Assembly (NCBI GenBank): GCA_965199905.1
Contig: OZ241366.1
Location: forward strand, 4,402,001 to 4,466,000
Length of the DNA: 64,000 nucleotides
DNA from: Ilyomonas sp965199905
Lineage (GTDB): Bacteria; Bacteroidota; Bacteroidia; Chitinophagales; Chitinophagaceae
Reading direction: 5' to 3'
In this document: positions 9,355 through 18,925 of the stretch, in pieces
Numbering within the stretch: the first letter of the stretch is position 1
How the letters are laid out: each line of letters opens with the position of its first letter
Translations under genes and position numbers: made by a program
The notes under the pieces: model-generated
What the model was told of the DNA's origin: nothing
Database searches by the model: none
What the model saw: only the letters and a program-made list of their open reading frames with translations

Positions 9355-11826
9355 ATGAAGAAGATATTAGTATCGCTGGGCGTGTTGCTGCAACTGCAGA
9401 GTGCATTTGCGCAGCTTGATAAAGCGCCGGCGTATCCGTTGATTAATCACGACCCGTACTTTAGTGTGTGGTCGTTTACCGATGAGCTGAATGCAAGCCC
9501 GACAAAGCACTGGACAGGCACGGATCAATCGATGATTGGGTTGTTGAAAGTGGATGGAAAAGTGTATCGTTTTATGGGTGATGTAGAGAAGAGTTATAAG
9601 AGTATTCTGCCCGCATCGGACGAGAAAAGTTATACCATAAAATACACCGAAACTGAACCGTCCGGTGACTGGACAAAAAATGCTTTCAGTGATGCGGCAT
9701 GGAGCTCAGGCGCTGCGCCAATTGGCGATAAAGGCTCAATGGCAAAAACCAAATGGGACAGTCATGATGTGTGGGTGCGCCGTACGTTTACCGTAAATGA
9801 TGTAACCGGTAAACAATTGTTTTTAAAGATTCAGCATGATGATAACTGTGAGGCTTACCTGAACGGCGAAAAGATTTACGATCTGCAAAGTTTTCTGGGT
9901 AAGCTGAAATACATACCGGTTGATAACAAGCTGAAAAAAGGAACCAATGTAATTGCAATACACGTAGCCAATACCGGCGGTGGTGCATGGCTTGATGAAG
10001 GGCTGGCATATGAAGTGGAGATGAAGATGAACGACGCTATTAAAACGGCAAAGCAAAAAAGCGTGGAAATTACGGCTACGCAAACCCGCTATAAATTTGA
10101 TTGTGGTGATGCTGACCTCTCGGTCACTTTCACTTCTCCGCTGCTGATGAACGACCTGATGCTGATGACAAGACCGGTTACATATATCTCTTTTTCTGTG
10201 AAGAGTGATGACCGGAAAGAACATAGCGCGCAGCTATACTTTGGCGCGTCGTCAGCGTTGGCTGCCAACACTTCTTTTCAGGATGTAAAAGCAACGAAAT
10301 ATGCATCGAATGGCATGAGCCTGTTAAAGGTAGGAACCGTTGCGCAGCCCGTGTTACAGAAGAAAGGTGATGATCTGCGGATTGATTGGGGCTATGCTTA
10401 TGTTGCCGTTCCGCAGGGCGAAAAACCAATACAGAATATCACTGCTTCACCGGCTGGTATTTCTGGGTTTGTGATGCCGGGAATGAAAGCGGTGAGTTCG
10501 GTATCGCAGGGCAAACAACTCATGCTAAATACGGTTCTTTCGTTTGATAAGCTGACGAAAGAAGAGCAGAAAAAATACATTATGGTTGGCTATGATGATA
10601 TTTATTCCGTTCAATATTTCGGTAAGAACCTGCGCCCATATTGGAATAAAGATGGCAAGAGCTCAATTGAAAAGCAGTTTGCACTTGCTATGAACAATTA
10701 TGATGGTGTGATGAAAAAGTGCAGCGACTTTGATAAACTGATGTATAACGATGCAAAAAAATCGGGCGGTGAAGACTATGCAAAGCTTTGCGTGGCTGCA
10801 TACCGGCAGAGTATTTCAGCGCACAAAACAGTGATAAGCCCGCGGGGGGAGCTTTTGTTTTTATCAAAGGAAAATTTCAGCAATGGTTCTATCAATACAG
10901 TGGATATAACCTATCCGTCGGCACCGCTGTATCTCATATACAGACCCGAGTTGCTGAAAGGCATGATGAACGGTATTTTTTATTACAGCGAAAGCGGCAA
11001 ATGGAAGCATGATTTTGCAGCGCATGATTTAGGTACGTATCCGATTGCTAATGGTCAAACCTATGGTGAAGGCATGCCTGTGGAAGAAAGCGGTAACATG
11101 TTGATTTTGATGGCTGCCATTGCAAAGGTGGAAGGCAATGCTGATTATGCAAAGAAGCACTGGAAGACGTTAACCACATGGGTGGATTACCTGGTGGAAA
11201 ATGGGGCAGATCCGGCAAATCAATTGTGTACGGATGACTTTGCAGGACACCTGGCACGCAATGCAAATTTATCGGGCAAAGCCATTGAAGGTATTGCCGG
11301 TTATGCAATGCTGGCTGATATGACGGGTGATAAAACAACGGCTCAAAAATATCATGACAGTGCAGTGGCTATGGCAGGCAGATGGCAAACGATGGCTGAT
11401 GATGGAGATCACTTTGCGCTTACGTTCAGCGATAAAAATACATGGAGCCAGAAGTATAATTTGGTATGGGATAAAGTGCTTGATCTGCATGTGTTTCCGC
11501 AATCTGTTTTTGACAAGGAGATCAATTTTTATCTCACCAAGCAAAATGAATTTGGGTTACCTTTAGACAGCCGTAAAACCTACACGAAAAGTGACTGGAT
11601 TTTGTGGACGGCAACGATGGCAAGTAATGAGAAGGACTTCAAAAAGCTGGTTGATCCTGTGTATAAATATGTAACGAAAACACCAACGCATGTGCCAATG
11701 AGTGATTGGTATCAAACAACTGATGGTGCAAAGGTGGGCTTCCAGGCGCGTAGCGTGGTTGGCGGTTATTTTATGAAATTATTGGATGATAAAATACACA
11801 TGAATGGTTCCAGTGCAATGAAATAA
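9355..11826 (+). CDS. Glutaminase-A-like secreted protein (DUF4964/DUF5127/DUF4965/DUF1793)
   Basis: An 823-residue exported protein (signal ends SAFAQ). The N-terminal segment APAYPLINHDPYFSVWSF marks DUF4964. Residues of about 100-225 look like a galactose-binding beta-sandwich insert (AAWSSGAAPIG, WVRRTFTV, KKGTNVIAIHV). DUF5127 follows, then the alpha-hairpin barrel of DUF4965/1793 with HDLGTYPIANGQ and GEGMPVEESGNMLILMAAI. Relatives are called glutaminase A after fungal proteins, but Bacteroidota members sit in glycan loci and may act on sugars; that is inference. Ends in a clear terminator. Confidence 0.85.
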   Translation: MKKILVSLGVLLQLQSAFAQLDKAPAYPLINHDPYFSVWSFTDELNASPTKHWTGTDQSMIGLLKVDGKVYRFMGDVEKSYKSILPASDEKSYTIKYTETEPSGDWTKNAFSDAAWSSGAAPIGDKGSMAKTKWDSHDVWVRRTFTVNDVTGKQLFLKIQHDDNCEAYLNGEKIYDLQSFLGKLKYIPVDNKLKKGTNVIAIHVANTGGGAWLDEGLAYEVEMKMNDAIKTAKQKSVEITATQTRYKFDCGDADLSVTFTSPLLMNDLMLMTRPVTYISFSVKSDDRKEHSAQLYFGASSALAANTSFQDVKATKYASNGMSLLKVGTVAQPVLQKKGDDLRIDWGYAYVAVPQGEKPIQNITASPAGISGFVMPGMKAVSSVSQGKQLMLNTVLSFDKLTKEEQKKYIMVGYDDIYSVQYFGKNLRPYWNKDGKSSIEKQFALAMNNYDGVMKKCSDFDKLMYNDAKKSGGEDYAKLCVAAYRQSISAHKTVISPRGELLFLSKENFSNGSINTVDITYPSAPLYLIYRPELLKGMMNGIFYYSESGKWKHDFAAHDLGTYPIANGQTYGEGMPVEESGNMLILMAAIAKVEGNADYAKKHWKTLTTWVDYLVENGADPANQLCTDDFAGHLARNANLSGKAIEGIAGYAMLADMTGDKTTAQKYHDSAVAMAGRWQTMADDGDHFALTFSDKNTWSQKYNLVWDKVLDLHVFPQSVFDKEINFYLTKQNEFGLPLDSRKTYTKSDWILWTATMASNEKDFKKLVDPVYKYVTKTPTHVPMSDWYQTTDGAKVGFQARSVVGGYFMKLLDDKIHMNGSSAMK

Positions 11827-11856
11827 AAGTTTTTCTTATAAGCAGTTAGTTTTAGT

Positions 11857-11887
11857 AAACGCGGTTATTCTTAGCCGCGTTTTTTTA
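11857..11887 (+). terminator. Intrinsic terminator after the glutaminase-like gene
   Basis: Stem AAACGCGG / CCGCGTTT with a 10-nt loop, followed by a run of seven T. It lies 30 bp after the stop at 11826 and isolates the toxin-antitoxin pair from the upstream hydrolase genes. Confidence 0.8.
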
Positions 11888-11948
11888 TTGAAGCCGGTGC
11901 AATTTGGAACTTGCTTTAGTTGCAGTTATAAACTTGCCATTTGTGGTC

Positions 11949-11981
11949 TTTGCCTACTTGTATAGAAGGTATATATCTTTG
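11949..11981 (+). promoter_or_regulatory. Bacteroidota-type promoter of the hepT-mntA operon
   Basis: TTTG at 11949-11952, a 21-nt spacer, then TATCTTTG at 11974-11981, an exact match to the TAnnTTTG -7 element. The hepT ATG begins 5 bp further on, so the transcript would have almost no leader. Confidence 0.6.
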
Positions 11982-11986
11982 TTGCG

Positions 11987-12415
11987 ATGATAGATACTAC
12001 TTATCTCGAACGCTGTATCAATGCATTAGATAAAGCGTATTCTCTTTTACGCAGAGCCGGGTATGAAAGTATCGATTATGATATTTATCGTTCTGTATGC
12101 GTGAAAGAATTTGAAATTATTTTAGAGCAAAGTGGCAAACTGTTGAGGAAGAAAATCAAACCTTATTTTCATTCAAATAAAGAGGTTGATAAACTTCCCT
12201 TTAAAGATATTTTCCGTCATGCAGTACTACGCAGTTTGCTAACACCGGAAGAGGCTGAACGATGGCTGCAATACCGCGATAACCGCAACAGTACCGCACA
12301 CGATTATGGAGTGAACTTTGCGGAAGAAACACTTGTGTTGTTGCCTGAATTTATTGTGGATGCAATAGCGCTTGCGCAGGTTATAAAGCAGGATGCAAAT
12401 GATACTAAGGAATAA
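11987..12415 (+). CDS. hepT: HEPN-domain protein, HepT-type toxin
   Basis: A 142-residue all-helical HEPN protein of the HI0074 / nucleotidyltransferase-substrate-binding type. Residues 100-107 read RNSTAHDY, the RX4HXY motif. In characterised HepT proteins Arg and His form the RNase centre and the Tyr (here Tyr107) is the residue that the MntA partner AMPylates. Its 3' end overlaps mntA by 23 bp, the usual linked order. It sits inside a glycan locus, bounded by a terminator and its own promoter, so it looks like an independent module. Activity is predicted only. Confidence 0.82.
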   Translation: MIDTTYLERCINALDKAYSLLRRAGYESIDYDIYRSVCVKEFEIILEQSGKLLRKKIKPYFHSNKEVDKLPFKDIFRHAVLRSLLTPEEAERWLQYRDNRNSTAHDYGVNFAEETLVLLPEFIVDAIALAQVIKQDANDTKE

Positions 12416-12701
12416 AGACAGGCAAGCCTTAATTGATATTTTTAAAACTGTTGCAGAACCCATTGAAGTATGGGCATATGGCAGCCGTGTGAATGGAACT
12501 GCACATGAAGGAAGTGATTTGGACCTTGCAGTGCGCAGTCATAATCTGGAAGGTCTGCCCACCGACACTTTTCTTGATTTGAAGGAAAAAATTACAGAAA
12601 GCAATATTCCCATTCTTGTAGAATTATTCGATTGGGCCAGGTTGCCAAAAAGCTTTCATCACAATATCGAAGCAAAGTACGAAGTCATTTATAAAAGTTA
12701 A
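12393..12701 (+). CDS. mntA: Minimal nucleotidyltransferase, MntA-type antitoxin
   Basis: A 102-residue MNT-fold protein of the HI0073 type. It has the motif GSX10DXD exactly: Gly30-Ser31, Asp42 and Asp44 in GSRVNGTAHEGSDLDL. In known pairs the enzyme transfers AMP to the HepT tyrosine and silences the RNase. Met1 overlaps the end of hepT; an alternative ATG at 12399 would remove only two residues. The third metal-binding acidic residue is probably in VELFDW (about residue 75). There is no terminator before the convergent GH76 gene 43 bp downstream. Confidence 0.82.
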   Translation: MQMILRNKDRQALIDIFKTVAEPIEVWAYGSRVNGTAHEGSDLDLAVRSHNLEGLPTDTFLDLKEKITESNIPILVELFDWARLPKSFHHNIEAKYEVIYKS

Positions 12702-12744
12702 TTGGATTTAAGCTTTTACCCACACCCTGCAAACCGGTTTCATC

Positions 12745-13809
12745 TTATAACATAGCCAGTCTCGCATATATCTCCATCATTGCAGCCTGATCTATCAGCG
12801 ACTTTGTTTTCTTTCTGCCAAGTAAATTGTTTTCATCACGTTCATCTTTCCAGATGCGGTCAGCATCATCAATAAAGAATTGTAGCTGCTTTTTGTTTTT
12901 ATCAGTTTTATATAACTCAAGATAACCTCTCAGCAATACCACATTGAACCAATAATTATCCGGCAGTTTTCCATTCTTATAAAAATGCTCTCTGGCGGCT
13001 TTCGCAATGCGTTCCGCTTCATCCAGATAGGTTTTGTTTTTTGTGATTTCGTACAACAAAGCATTGGCTTGCAGCATAGTGCCGGTATTATAGGTAAACA
13101 GCGCAGAGTCAACTTTTAAAGAAGGTATTTTTACGTTGTCGTAATACAATCCTTCCGGCGATTGCAGACGTTTGTTTATCCAGTTATACAGCAGCAAAGC
13201 CGTATCCAGATAAGGCTTCTGTTTTGTAATTTTATACAGTTGTAACGCTATCAAAATACCCGGTCCGTTACTGCATGTGTTCTTTGTGTTTTTATGATCT
13301 TCTTCCCAGTACAATCCGCCACCGGAAAGCGTATCAAAACCTGTCATCATAAAACGGTAAATGAGCTTTGCATCATCTGAATATTTTGGTTGATGAGTAC
13401 GGTTGTAAGCATCCAGGTCAGCAATAGCTATCCATTGGTTATCATCATAAAACCTTGTGTCGCGTTTTTCCTTCGTTACATAAGCCTGGTATCCCGGAAC
13501 TGGCGGGCGCGATGAATAATATTGTTGAACGGCTTTTACAACGGGTTGCATTGTATTTGTTTTGTTCAATTCGTCTGCCTCATTATTTGCCTGTATCAAT
13601 GCACACAATGGCCATAAAAAAGAGTGAGAATGTTCGTTTTTACTGCTGTCTGTTGTTTCTATATACAAGCCTGTTTTTGCATTGTAAAACTGAGTGTTGA
13701 TATTGTTTTGAATGACGCTGATTCTTTGCTTGAGATCAGCTTTTGAAGATTGAGAGAAAAGCAATGATGTAGTTAATACAGATACGATGAATGCGACGAC
13801 TTTTATCAT
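12745..13809 (-). CDS. Glycoside hydrolase family 76 protein (alpha-1,6-mannanase type)
   Basis: A 354-residue exported (alpha/alpha)6-barrel protein. Signal peptide ends about LLFSQ (residue 20). The catalytic Asp-Asp pair of GH76 is present: Asp122-Asp123 in RFYDDNQW. Other family segments are GGGLYWEEDHKN, NTCSNGPG and a C-terminal SLIDQAAMMEIYARLA. Characterised GH76 enzymes are endo-alpha-1,6-mannanases that cut the fungal mannan backbone. Together with the GH92 enzyme at 24811 it is the best indicator of substrate for the locus. It is followed upstream on the same strand by a repeat copy and the haloperoxidase-like gene. Confidence 0.87.
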   Translation of the reverse strand: MIKVVAFIVSVLTTSLLFSQSSKADLKQRISVIQNNINTQFYNAKTGLYIETTDSSKNEHSHSFLWPLCALIQANNEADELNKTNTMQPVVKAVQQYYSSRPPVPGYQAYVTKEKRDTRFYDDNQWIAIADLDAYNRTHQPKYSDDAKLIYRFMMTGFDTLSGGGLYWEEDHKNTKNTCSNGPGILIALQLYKITKQKPYLDTALLLYNWINKRLQSPEGLYYDNVKIPSLKVDSALFTYNTGTMLQANALLYEITKNKTYLDEAERIAKAAREHFYKNGKLPDNYWFNVVLLRGYLELYKTDKNKKQLQFFIDDADRIWKDERDENNLLGRKKTKSLIDQAAMMEIYARLAML

Positions 13810-13897
13810 AGTACATAGGTTATTGAAAAGATGAATCTGTATAAAGACAATCTAAAAACCAGTTTTACTTAAAAGCAAATAGAGTATCTTTTGAAAT

Positions 13898-14008
13898 AAA
13901 ATACAAATACATTTTTGGTAGCGATCGTCTGTCACTTTTATGATTGACAGTTGTCCGCCGCGGCGGATCAAGGTTCAGGGTAATGATGAAGCTTTTATAA
14001 AAGCGAAA
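13898..14008 (-). repeat. Dispersed intergenic repeat, copy B (type I centre)
   Basis: Same element as copy A but read on the minus strand. On the plus strand it runs GGTAGCGATCGTCTGTCAC, the 12-bp palindrome CCGCCGCGGCGG, then GGTTCAGGGTAATGATGAAG and the palindromic end GCTTTTATAAAAGC. It occupies half of the 218-bp gap between two minus-strand genes. Confidence 0.82.
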
Positions 14009-14027
14009 TATCTACTTCAATAGCCCA

Positions 14028-15371
14028 CTATTTAAAAGCGATGTTATCCTTTTTAATCTTTACTTTTTTCGTCACAAATAGCCCGATTTTTTCGCCTTCA
14101 GTCAGCCCGTTATTTATAGCCGGCATGTAATGAATGCCGCCATAAAAACGGCTGATAGCCGCTTCGTTCGCCGCTTGTTTGAATGATGTAAAACTTCGCG
14201 CCGGCAAGTCAAATTCGTTTTCTGTAGAATCGGTAAACGAAAAATTATCACCGAATAATTTGGTTAGCACAACTGATGCCGCCGCTGATACTACGCTGTG
14301 CCCGCTGGTGTATTCAGGAAACGGCGGTGTTTGCAGAGTAGGTACCCAATCTACATCAATATATTGGTTGATAAATGTTTCAGGACGAATAACGTTGCTG
14401 CGATATTTTTCATCCCAGCAACTGATAAAACAATCCGCTAATGCAATTGATACAGAGGCATAAGCGGCGGCTGATTGCACCGCATCTGCATCCGCTTTAT
14501 TGCAAACCAGGTTTGTAATATTCATCCAATGTCCGTTGGGCGAAATTTTCTTTGTGGCATACATCACATGCCCTTTTACATTCACTTTAAAAGGGTTGCA
14601 ATCCCAGAAGTTGGCAATCTCATTTTCTTCCGTTGTTTGCTTCACGCCAACATCATACACAGCCAATGCGCTTTTATAAAAGGCGCTGTTTTTTGCCGTT
14701 GAAAAACTCAATGGACGAGCCGGCTTAAACTGTGCTGCTGAGTCTATTACAAAAGTGCGCATCTTGCTCCAGTTGGGTTCTATAGCTTTTATGTATGCCG
14801 GTGGCGTTGGCTTCCAGGTGGTTGGGTCTTCATCGGCTACCGCAAATTTTGGCAAGGCACGCGTTTCTTTATACTTATCTTTTGCTGCCCACGCGATGAT
14901 GCTTTGCGCCATTTCTGCTCCGTAGGATAATGAATTATTCATCACATCATCCGGCATGCCTGCAGCGGTAAATTCCTTTATAAGTGTTGTATCAAATGCG
15001 TTGACTTCCTCTTCAGAAATTACAAAGTTTCTTCCGGTTAACAGGATGGCATGAGCCGCCGCTAACGTATAGCTCAAAGGCTTGGTGCTGTCGGGTTGCG
15101 GAAGCATTGTTAAACCATGCAACTGACCAGCCAGGCTAAGATATTTTTTGTCAGCATGAATCATTGTTTCATAAGCCGCTACCGAGATATAAGCATATGT
15201 GCGGCTGGCTACCGGAGGTGAATAAATGTCATACACCATTACATCGGTCATCTCTTTAATGGCACGATGAATGAACGTTGCTTTCTCGGTTTTCGCCCGC
15301 CAGTTTTCGTTTTGTGCAATGGAGAAAAAAGGAAGAGAAAAAAGGAAGAGTATCATTACTGTTCTTTGCAT
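14028..15371 (-). CDS. Vanadium haloperoxidase-like PAP2-superfamily protein
   Basis: A 447-residue exported protein (signal ends FFSIAQ). It carries all three vanadate or phosphate pocket motifs: KX6RP (Lys322, Arg329, Pro330), the TSGH variant of PSGH (356-358, His358), and SRX5H (Ser407, Arg408, His414 in SRFYGGIH). The fold is shared by vanadium haloperoxidases and acid phosphatases; sequence does not settle halide oxidation against phosphatase activity. Its start codon shares one base with the stop of the FG-GAP gene (TAATG), so the two are translationally coupled. This pairing recurs in Bacteroidota genomes. Confidence 0.82.
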   Translation of the reverse strand: MQRTVMILFLFSLPFFSIAQNENWRAKTEKATFIHRAIKEMTDVMVYDIYSPPVASRTYAYISVAAYETMIHADKKYLSLAGQLHGLTMLPQPDSTKPLSYTLAAAHAILLTGRNFVISEEEVNAFDTTLIKEFTAAGMPDDVMNNSLSYGAEMAQSIIAWAAKDKYKETRALPKFAVADEDPTTWKPTPPAYIKAIEPNWSKMRTFVIDSAAQFKPARPLSFSTAKNSAFYKSALAVYDVGVKQTTEENEIANFWDCNPFKVNVKGHVMYATKKISPNGHWMNITNLVCNKADADAVQSAAAYASVSIALADCFISCWDEKYRSNVIRPETFINQYIDVDWVPTLQTPPFPEYTSGHSVVSAAASVVLTKLFGDNFSFTDSTENEFDLPARSFTSFKQAANEAAISRFYGGIHYMPAINNGLTEGEKIGLFVTKKVKIKKDNIAFK

Positions 15372-18300
15372 TACAACACCTCTCTTTTTATACCTTTAAA
15401 ACTGGTAATTACAATTTTTGAAGCTTTCTTTTCTACCGGAAGTCTGCGTGACGATTGCGATAAATAAGTAGAGCCATAATAAAACTCCTGGTGACGCTCT
15501 GTGCCGTCATTATAAGTAATGTCAGCATAAAAATCGTCGCTTTGCAAAGGAATCCACTTCGTAATATTTTGATTCAATAAAGCCGTCTTTCTATAAGTCA
15601 GTAAACTGTCCTGGTTTTGCGTAGCGATGATGATATCTTCATTCCTGGCTGTATGAATGGTTGCCAAACCCTTTGCATCACCGGGCACGAAGAAGCCGCT
15701 TTTTTGCAGGTTTACAGGCGTGAAATTTCCTTTTCCATCGCCTTGCAGGCAAAGACCGGCAAACGCATCCTGCCTGCCACTATAAGGCTCCATGCTATAG
15801 TCGTTACCAATCATTAAAACATCAGGATTTCCATCGCCGTTAATGTCCTCGCATATCATTCCATACACAGGCGCTTCCTGCGCCTGAATGGGAAGTGGCT
15901 GAATGGAAAATTTTCCATTGCCATCGTTGTGGATAAAACTGGTATGCATATCATTTGCCTTCATCATCATTGCACCTTCTTTATCTTTTGCGCTGAACAT
16001 ATCATCCATACTTGCCGCACCGTATGATTTGTAAGTCGGATATTTTTTGCGTACCGAAATCATCTGCGCAGCCATGTCGTCTTTATTCGTCATGGGATAT
16101 GGTTTCATGCTGCCGTCGGGCGCTTTCATGTAGCAGAACACAAGCGGGTCAAGCAGTCCATTGCCATCCCAGTCTTTTGCATAAATATTCAATGGCTCTG
16201 CAGGCGATGCTGTATAGTTTGTGTTCAATCCTAAATTGCCGGCGATATAATCCATATTGCCGTCATTATCGAAGTCGCCCGCTACCAGGCTGTTCCACCA
16301 GCCAACGTGATTATCAACCCCTGTATTTTCAGGTGAAAAAGCTGAACCTGTGTTCTTTAAAAACGTGACCGGCATCCATTCGCCTGTAAGTATCAGGTCT
16401 GCTTTGCCATCACCATTATAATCGGAAAACAAGGCATCTGTTACCATGCCAATGGTAGAAAGAACAGGACACCATTTCTGCGTGACATCAACAAATTTTC
16501 CATTCCTGTTTTCATATAAAAAACTACGGGGCGCAGTTGGGTAGGAGCCTGATATTACACGACCGCCAACGAATAAATCAAGATCGCCATCACCATCAAA
16601 ATCGGCTGCGCGAACGCAAGAGCCGTTGGTACTATCAGCGGGTAATACGCCGGTTGATTTTGTAAATATTCCTTTCCCGTTGTTAATAAATAAACGGTCA
16701 TTGGCAATGTCATTGCCCGGAGGAATTTCGTAGCTGCCGCTAACGATGTATAAGTCTAAATCTTTATCGCCATCTGCATCAAACAAGAGCGCGCCCATGT
16801 CTTCATACAGGTCATCATCTTTCTTTGTAAAACGGCTTGAATCAAGTGTGAATTTACCGGCTGCGCTTTGTATAAAAAATACACCGCGGCTACCTGAAGA
16901 ACCGCCAATGTAAAAATCGTCAAAGCCATTGCCGTCAATATCTCCCACTGCAATGCCAGGACCGTACTGGCTTAGCTTGTGCGGTATAGAAGGTTGTATA
17001 TTGTAGTCAACAAAGTCTCTTTCTTTTGGTTTAAAATGAATGCCGTATTTGTTATTGGCATTGATGAAAACAGATGAATCTTTCGCTTGTGTTACTGGTT
17101 TTACAACCGCTGCATCTGTGTACGAAACGGTAATGGTTTCATCGGCTTTTATATTGGTTGTTATTTGCTGTTTTCCATCTGCCCATAATATTTTCAGTGA
17201 ATCTATCTGCGAAGCTTTACCCAAACCAAAATGTGCTCTTGGGTCGTCGGTTGATAAATAGCCACGACAAGGCTGATGCTCGTAATACAACATTTTTCCA
17301 TCATCAAAATATGCAGTGAGGTGCGCGCCAAAGCCAGCCGTATTTTTACCCGACCCTTTAATGTTGACTGTTATGAAATGACTCTGGTTATTGTCGTCGT
17401 TTAATGTGTTCTGGTAAATGAAAGCCGTGTCGTTGATGCTGTTGATGACAACATCTAAATCGCCATCATTATCAAGGTCAACATAGGTGGCGCCATTGGA
17501 AAAATTAGGCTGTGTAAAGCCCCAATCAGTAGATACGTTTTTGAACGTAAGTCCATCATTATTCTTAAACGCATAATCTGCCAGCTTCACCACCGGCAAC
17601 GGATCGGTCATTGATAATTTATACGAAGTGACCCGTGTGTTTGCACCTCCCAAATCATTGCCATAATCCTGGTAATCAAGGTCTGTTACATCGCGCGGTA
17701 AGCCGTTAGAAATAATCATATCGCGCAAGCCATCATTATCAAAATCAGCCACCAATGGGCACCAGCTCCAGTCAGTTTGATATACGCCTGCCATATATCC
17801 AATGTCGTTGAATATTGGATGACCCAATGGCGTCATACCACTGTTCATCTGCAATGCATTGCGCACATACTGATGTTTGTAGCCATACTTCGCAGCATTG
17901 GTGTAATTGTAATATTCATTGCCACTAAGCATGCGCTTTTTACGAAGATTATCTTCCGGCAGCATCTCAAGAGAAATAAAATCTATCAAGCCATCATTGT
18001 TAATATCTACTGCATCGGTGCCCATCGCATTCCAGCCGGTATGCTTAAAGTATTCGCTTAATTTATCTGTAAATGTGCCGTCGTGATTATTGATAAAACA
18101 CAAATCATTCGATACAAAATCATTGGCTACATAAATGTCGGGCCAACCGTCCATATTGATGTCGGTAATGCAAGCTGCATGTCCCCATCCTTCAATTGTA
18201 ACGCCTGCTTGTTTTGATACATTTGTAAAGGTTCCATCACCATTGTTGCGATATAACCGGTCGGTGTTTTTAGCGCTGCCATCTTTTACTTTCGGGCGAA

Positions 18301-18925
18301 ACTTAATAGGTGTTTTCGGGTCGTATAATTCATTCGTAACCTGGTACATATCAAGGTCGCCATCCTTGTCATAATCAAAGAAATAAGCCTGCGTGCTGAA
18401 GCCGGTATCTGCCAAACCATAAGCCGATGCAGATTCTTTAAAATGGGGAATGCCATCTGTTACGCCTTCATTGATATAGAGAAGATTTGTACGAAGATTT
18501 TTGTCTTTTCGAAAAGAGCATGACACGTAAATATCGGGCAATCCATCTGCATTAATATCTACCACTGAAACGCCGGTGCACCACCTGCCATCACCTGTAG
18601 CGTTTGCTTTGTCTGTAATATCTTCAAACTTCAGTGAACCTTTGTTTAAATAGAGTTTGTTAGATACCATATTTCCTGCGAAATAAATATCCATTAAACC
18701 ATCGCCATTGAAGTCGCCGATGCCTATACCGCCGCCATTATAAATGTTTGCCTGGTTTAGAATATTCAGAGAATCACTTTCAGTAAGCTGATTGTCGAAC
18801 GTGATACCCGATTGAGCGGCAGGTAATAACCGGAACATCGTTTTTTTCTGCTGCGCAAATGCAAGGCCGCAACTGAAGAAAACAAAAAATATGGCGAAGA
18901 AAAAAGCGAATAAATTTCGTAGCAT
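15371..18925 (-). CDS. Large FG-GAP/VCBS repeat protein with ASPIC/UnbV domain
   Basis: An 1,184-residue exported beta-propeller protein. The start at 18925 is chosen because it gives MLRNLFAFFFAIFFVFF as signal peptide; an open extension to 19150 has no such logic. More than ten FG-GAP/VCBS repeats with Ca-binding loops such as DFNGDGLMDIYF and DIDGNGFDDFYIGG fill both halves. An ASPIC/UnbV domain lies in the middle (about 540-605; CRGYLSTDDPRAHFGLG), and a second UnbV-like stretch ends the protein. Probably a surface adhesion or carbohydrate-binding scaffold. Coupled to the downstream haloperoxidase-like gene. Confidence 0.85.
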   Translation of the reverse strand: MLRNLFAFFFAIFFVFFSCGLAFAQQKKTMFRLLPAAQSGITFDNQLTESDSLNILNQANIYNGGGIGIGDFNGDGLMDIYFAGNMVSNKLYLNKGSLKFEDITDKANATGDGRWCTGVSVVDINADGLPDIYVSCSFRKDKNLRTNLLYINEGVTDGIPHFKESASAYGLADTGFSTQAYFFDYDKDGDLDMYQVTNELYDPKTPIKFRPKVKDGSAKNTDRLYRNNGDGTFTNVSKQAGVTIEGWGHAACITDINMDGWPDIYVANDFVSNDLCFINNHDGTFTDKLSEYFKHTGWNAMGTDAVDINNDGLIDFISLEMLPEDNLRKKRMLSGNEYYNYTNAAKYGYKHQYVRNALQMNSGMTPLGHPIFNDIGYMAGVYQTDWSWCPLVADFDNDGLRDMIISNGLPRDVTDLDYQDYGNDLGGANTRVTSYKLSMTDPLPVVKLADYAFKNNDGLTFKNVSTDWGFTQPNFSNGATYVDLDNDGDLDVVINSINDTAFIYQNTLNDDNNQSHFITVNIKGSGKNTAGFGAHLTAYFDDGKMLYYEHQPCRGYLSTDDPRAHFGLGKASQIDSLKILWADGKQQITTNIKADETITVSYTDAAVVKPVTQAKDSSVFINANNKYGIHFKPKERDFVDYNIQPSIPHKLSQYGPGIAVGDIDGNGFDDFYIGGSSGSRGVFFIQSAAGKFTLDSSRFTKKDDDLYEDMGALLFDADGDKDLDLYIVSGSYEIPPGNDIANDRLFINNGKGIFTKSTGVLPADSTNGSCVRAADFDGDGDLDLFVGGRVISGSYPTAPRSFLYENRNGKFVDVTQKWCPVLSTIGMVTDALFSDYNGDGKADLILTGEWMPVTFLKNTGSAFSPENTGVDNHVGWWNSLVAGDFDNDGNMDYIAGNLGLNTNYTASPAEPLNIYAKDWDGNGLLDPLVFCYMKAPDGSMKPYPMTNKDDMAAQMISVRKKYPTYKSYGAASMDDMFSAKDKEGAMMMKANDMHTSFIHNDGNGKFSIQPLPIQAQEAPVYGMICEDINGDGNPDVLMIGNDYSMEPYSGRQDAFAGLCLQGDGKGNFTPVNLQKSGFFVPGDAKGLATIHTARNEDIIIATQNQDSLLTYRKTALLNQNITKWIPLQSDDFYADITYNDGTERHQEFYYGSTYLSQSSRRLPVEKKASKIVITSFKGIKREVL

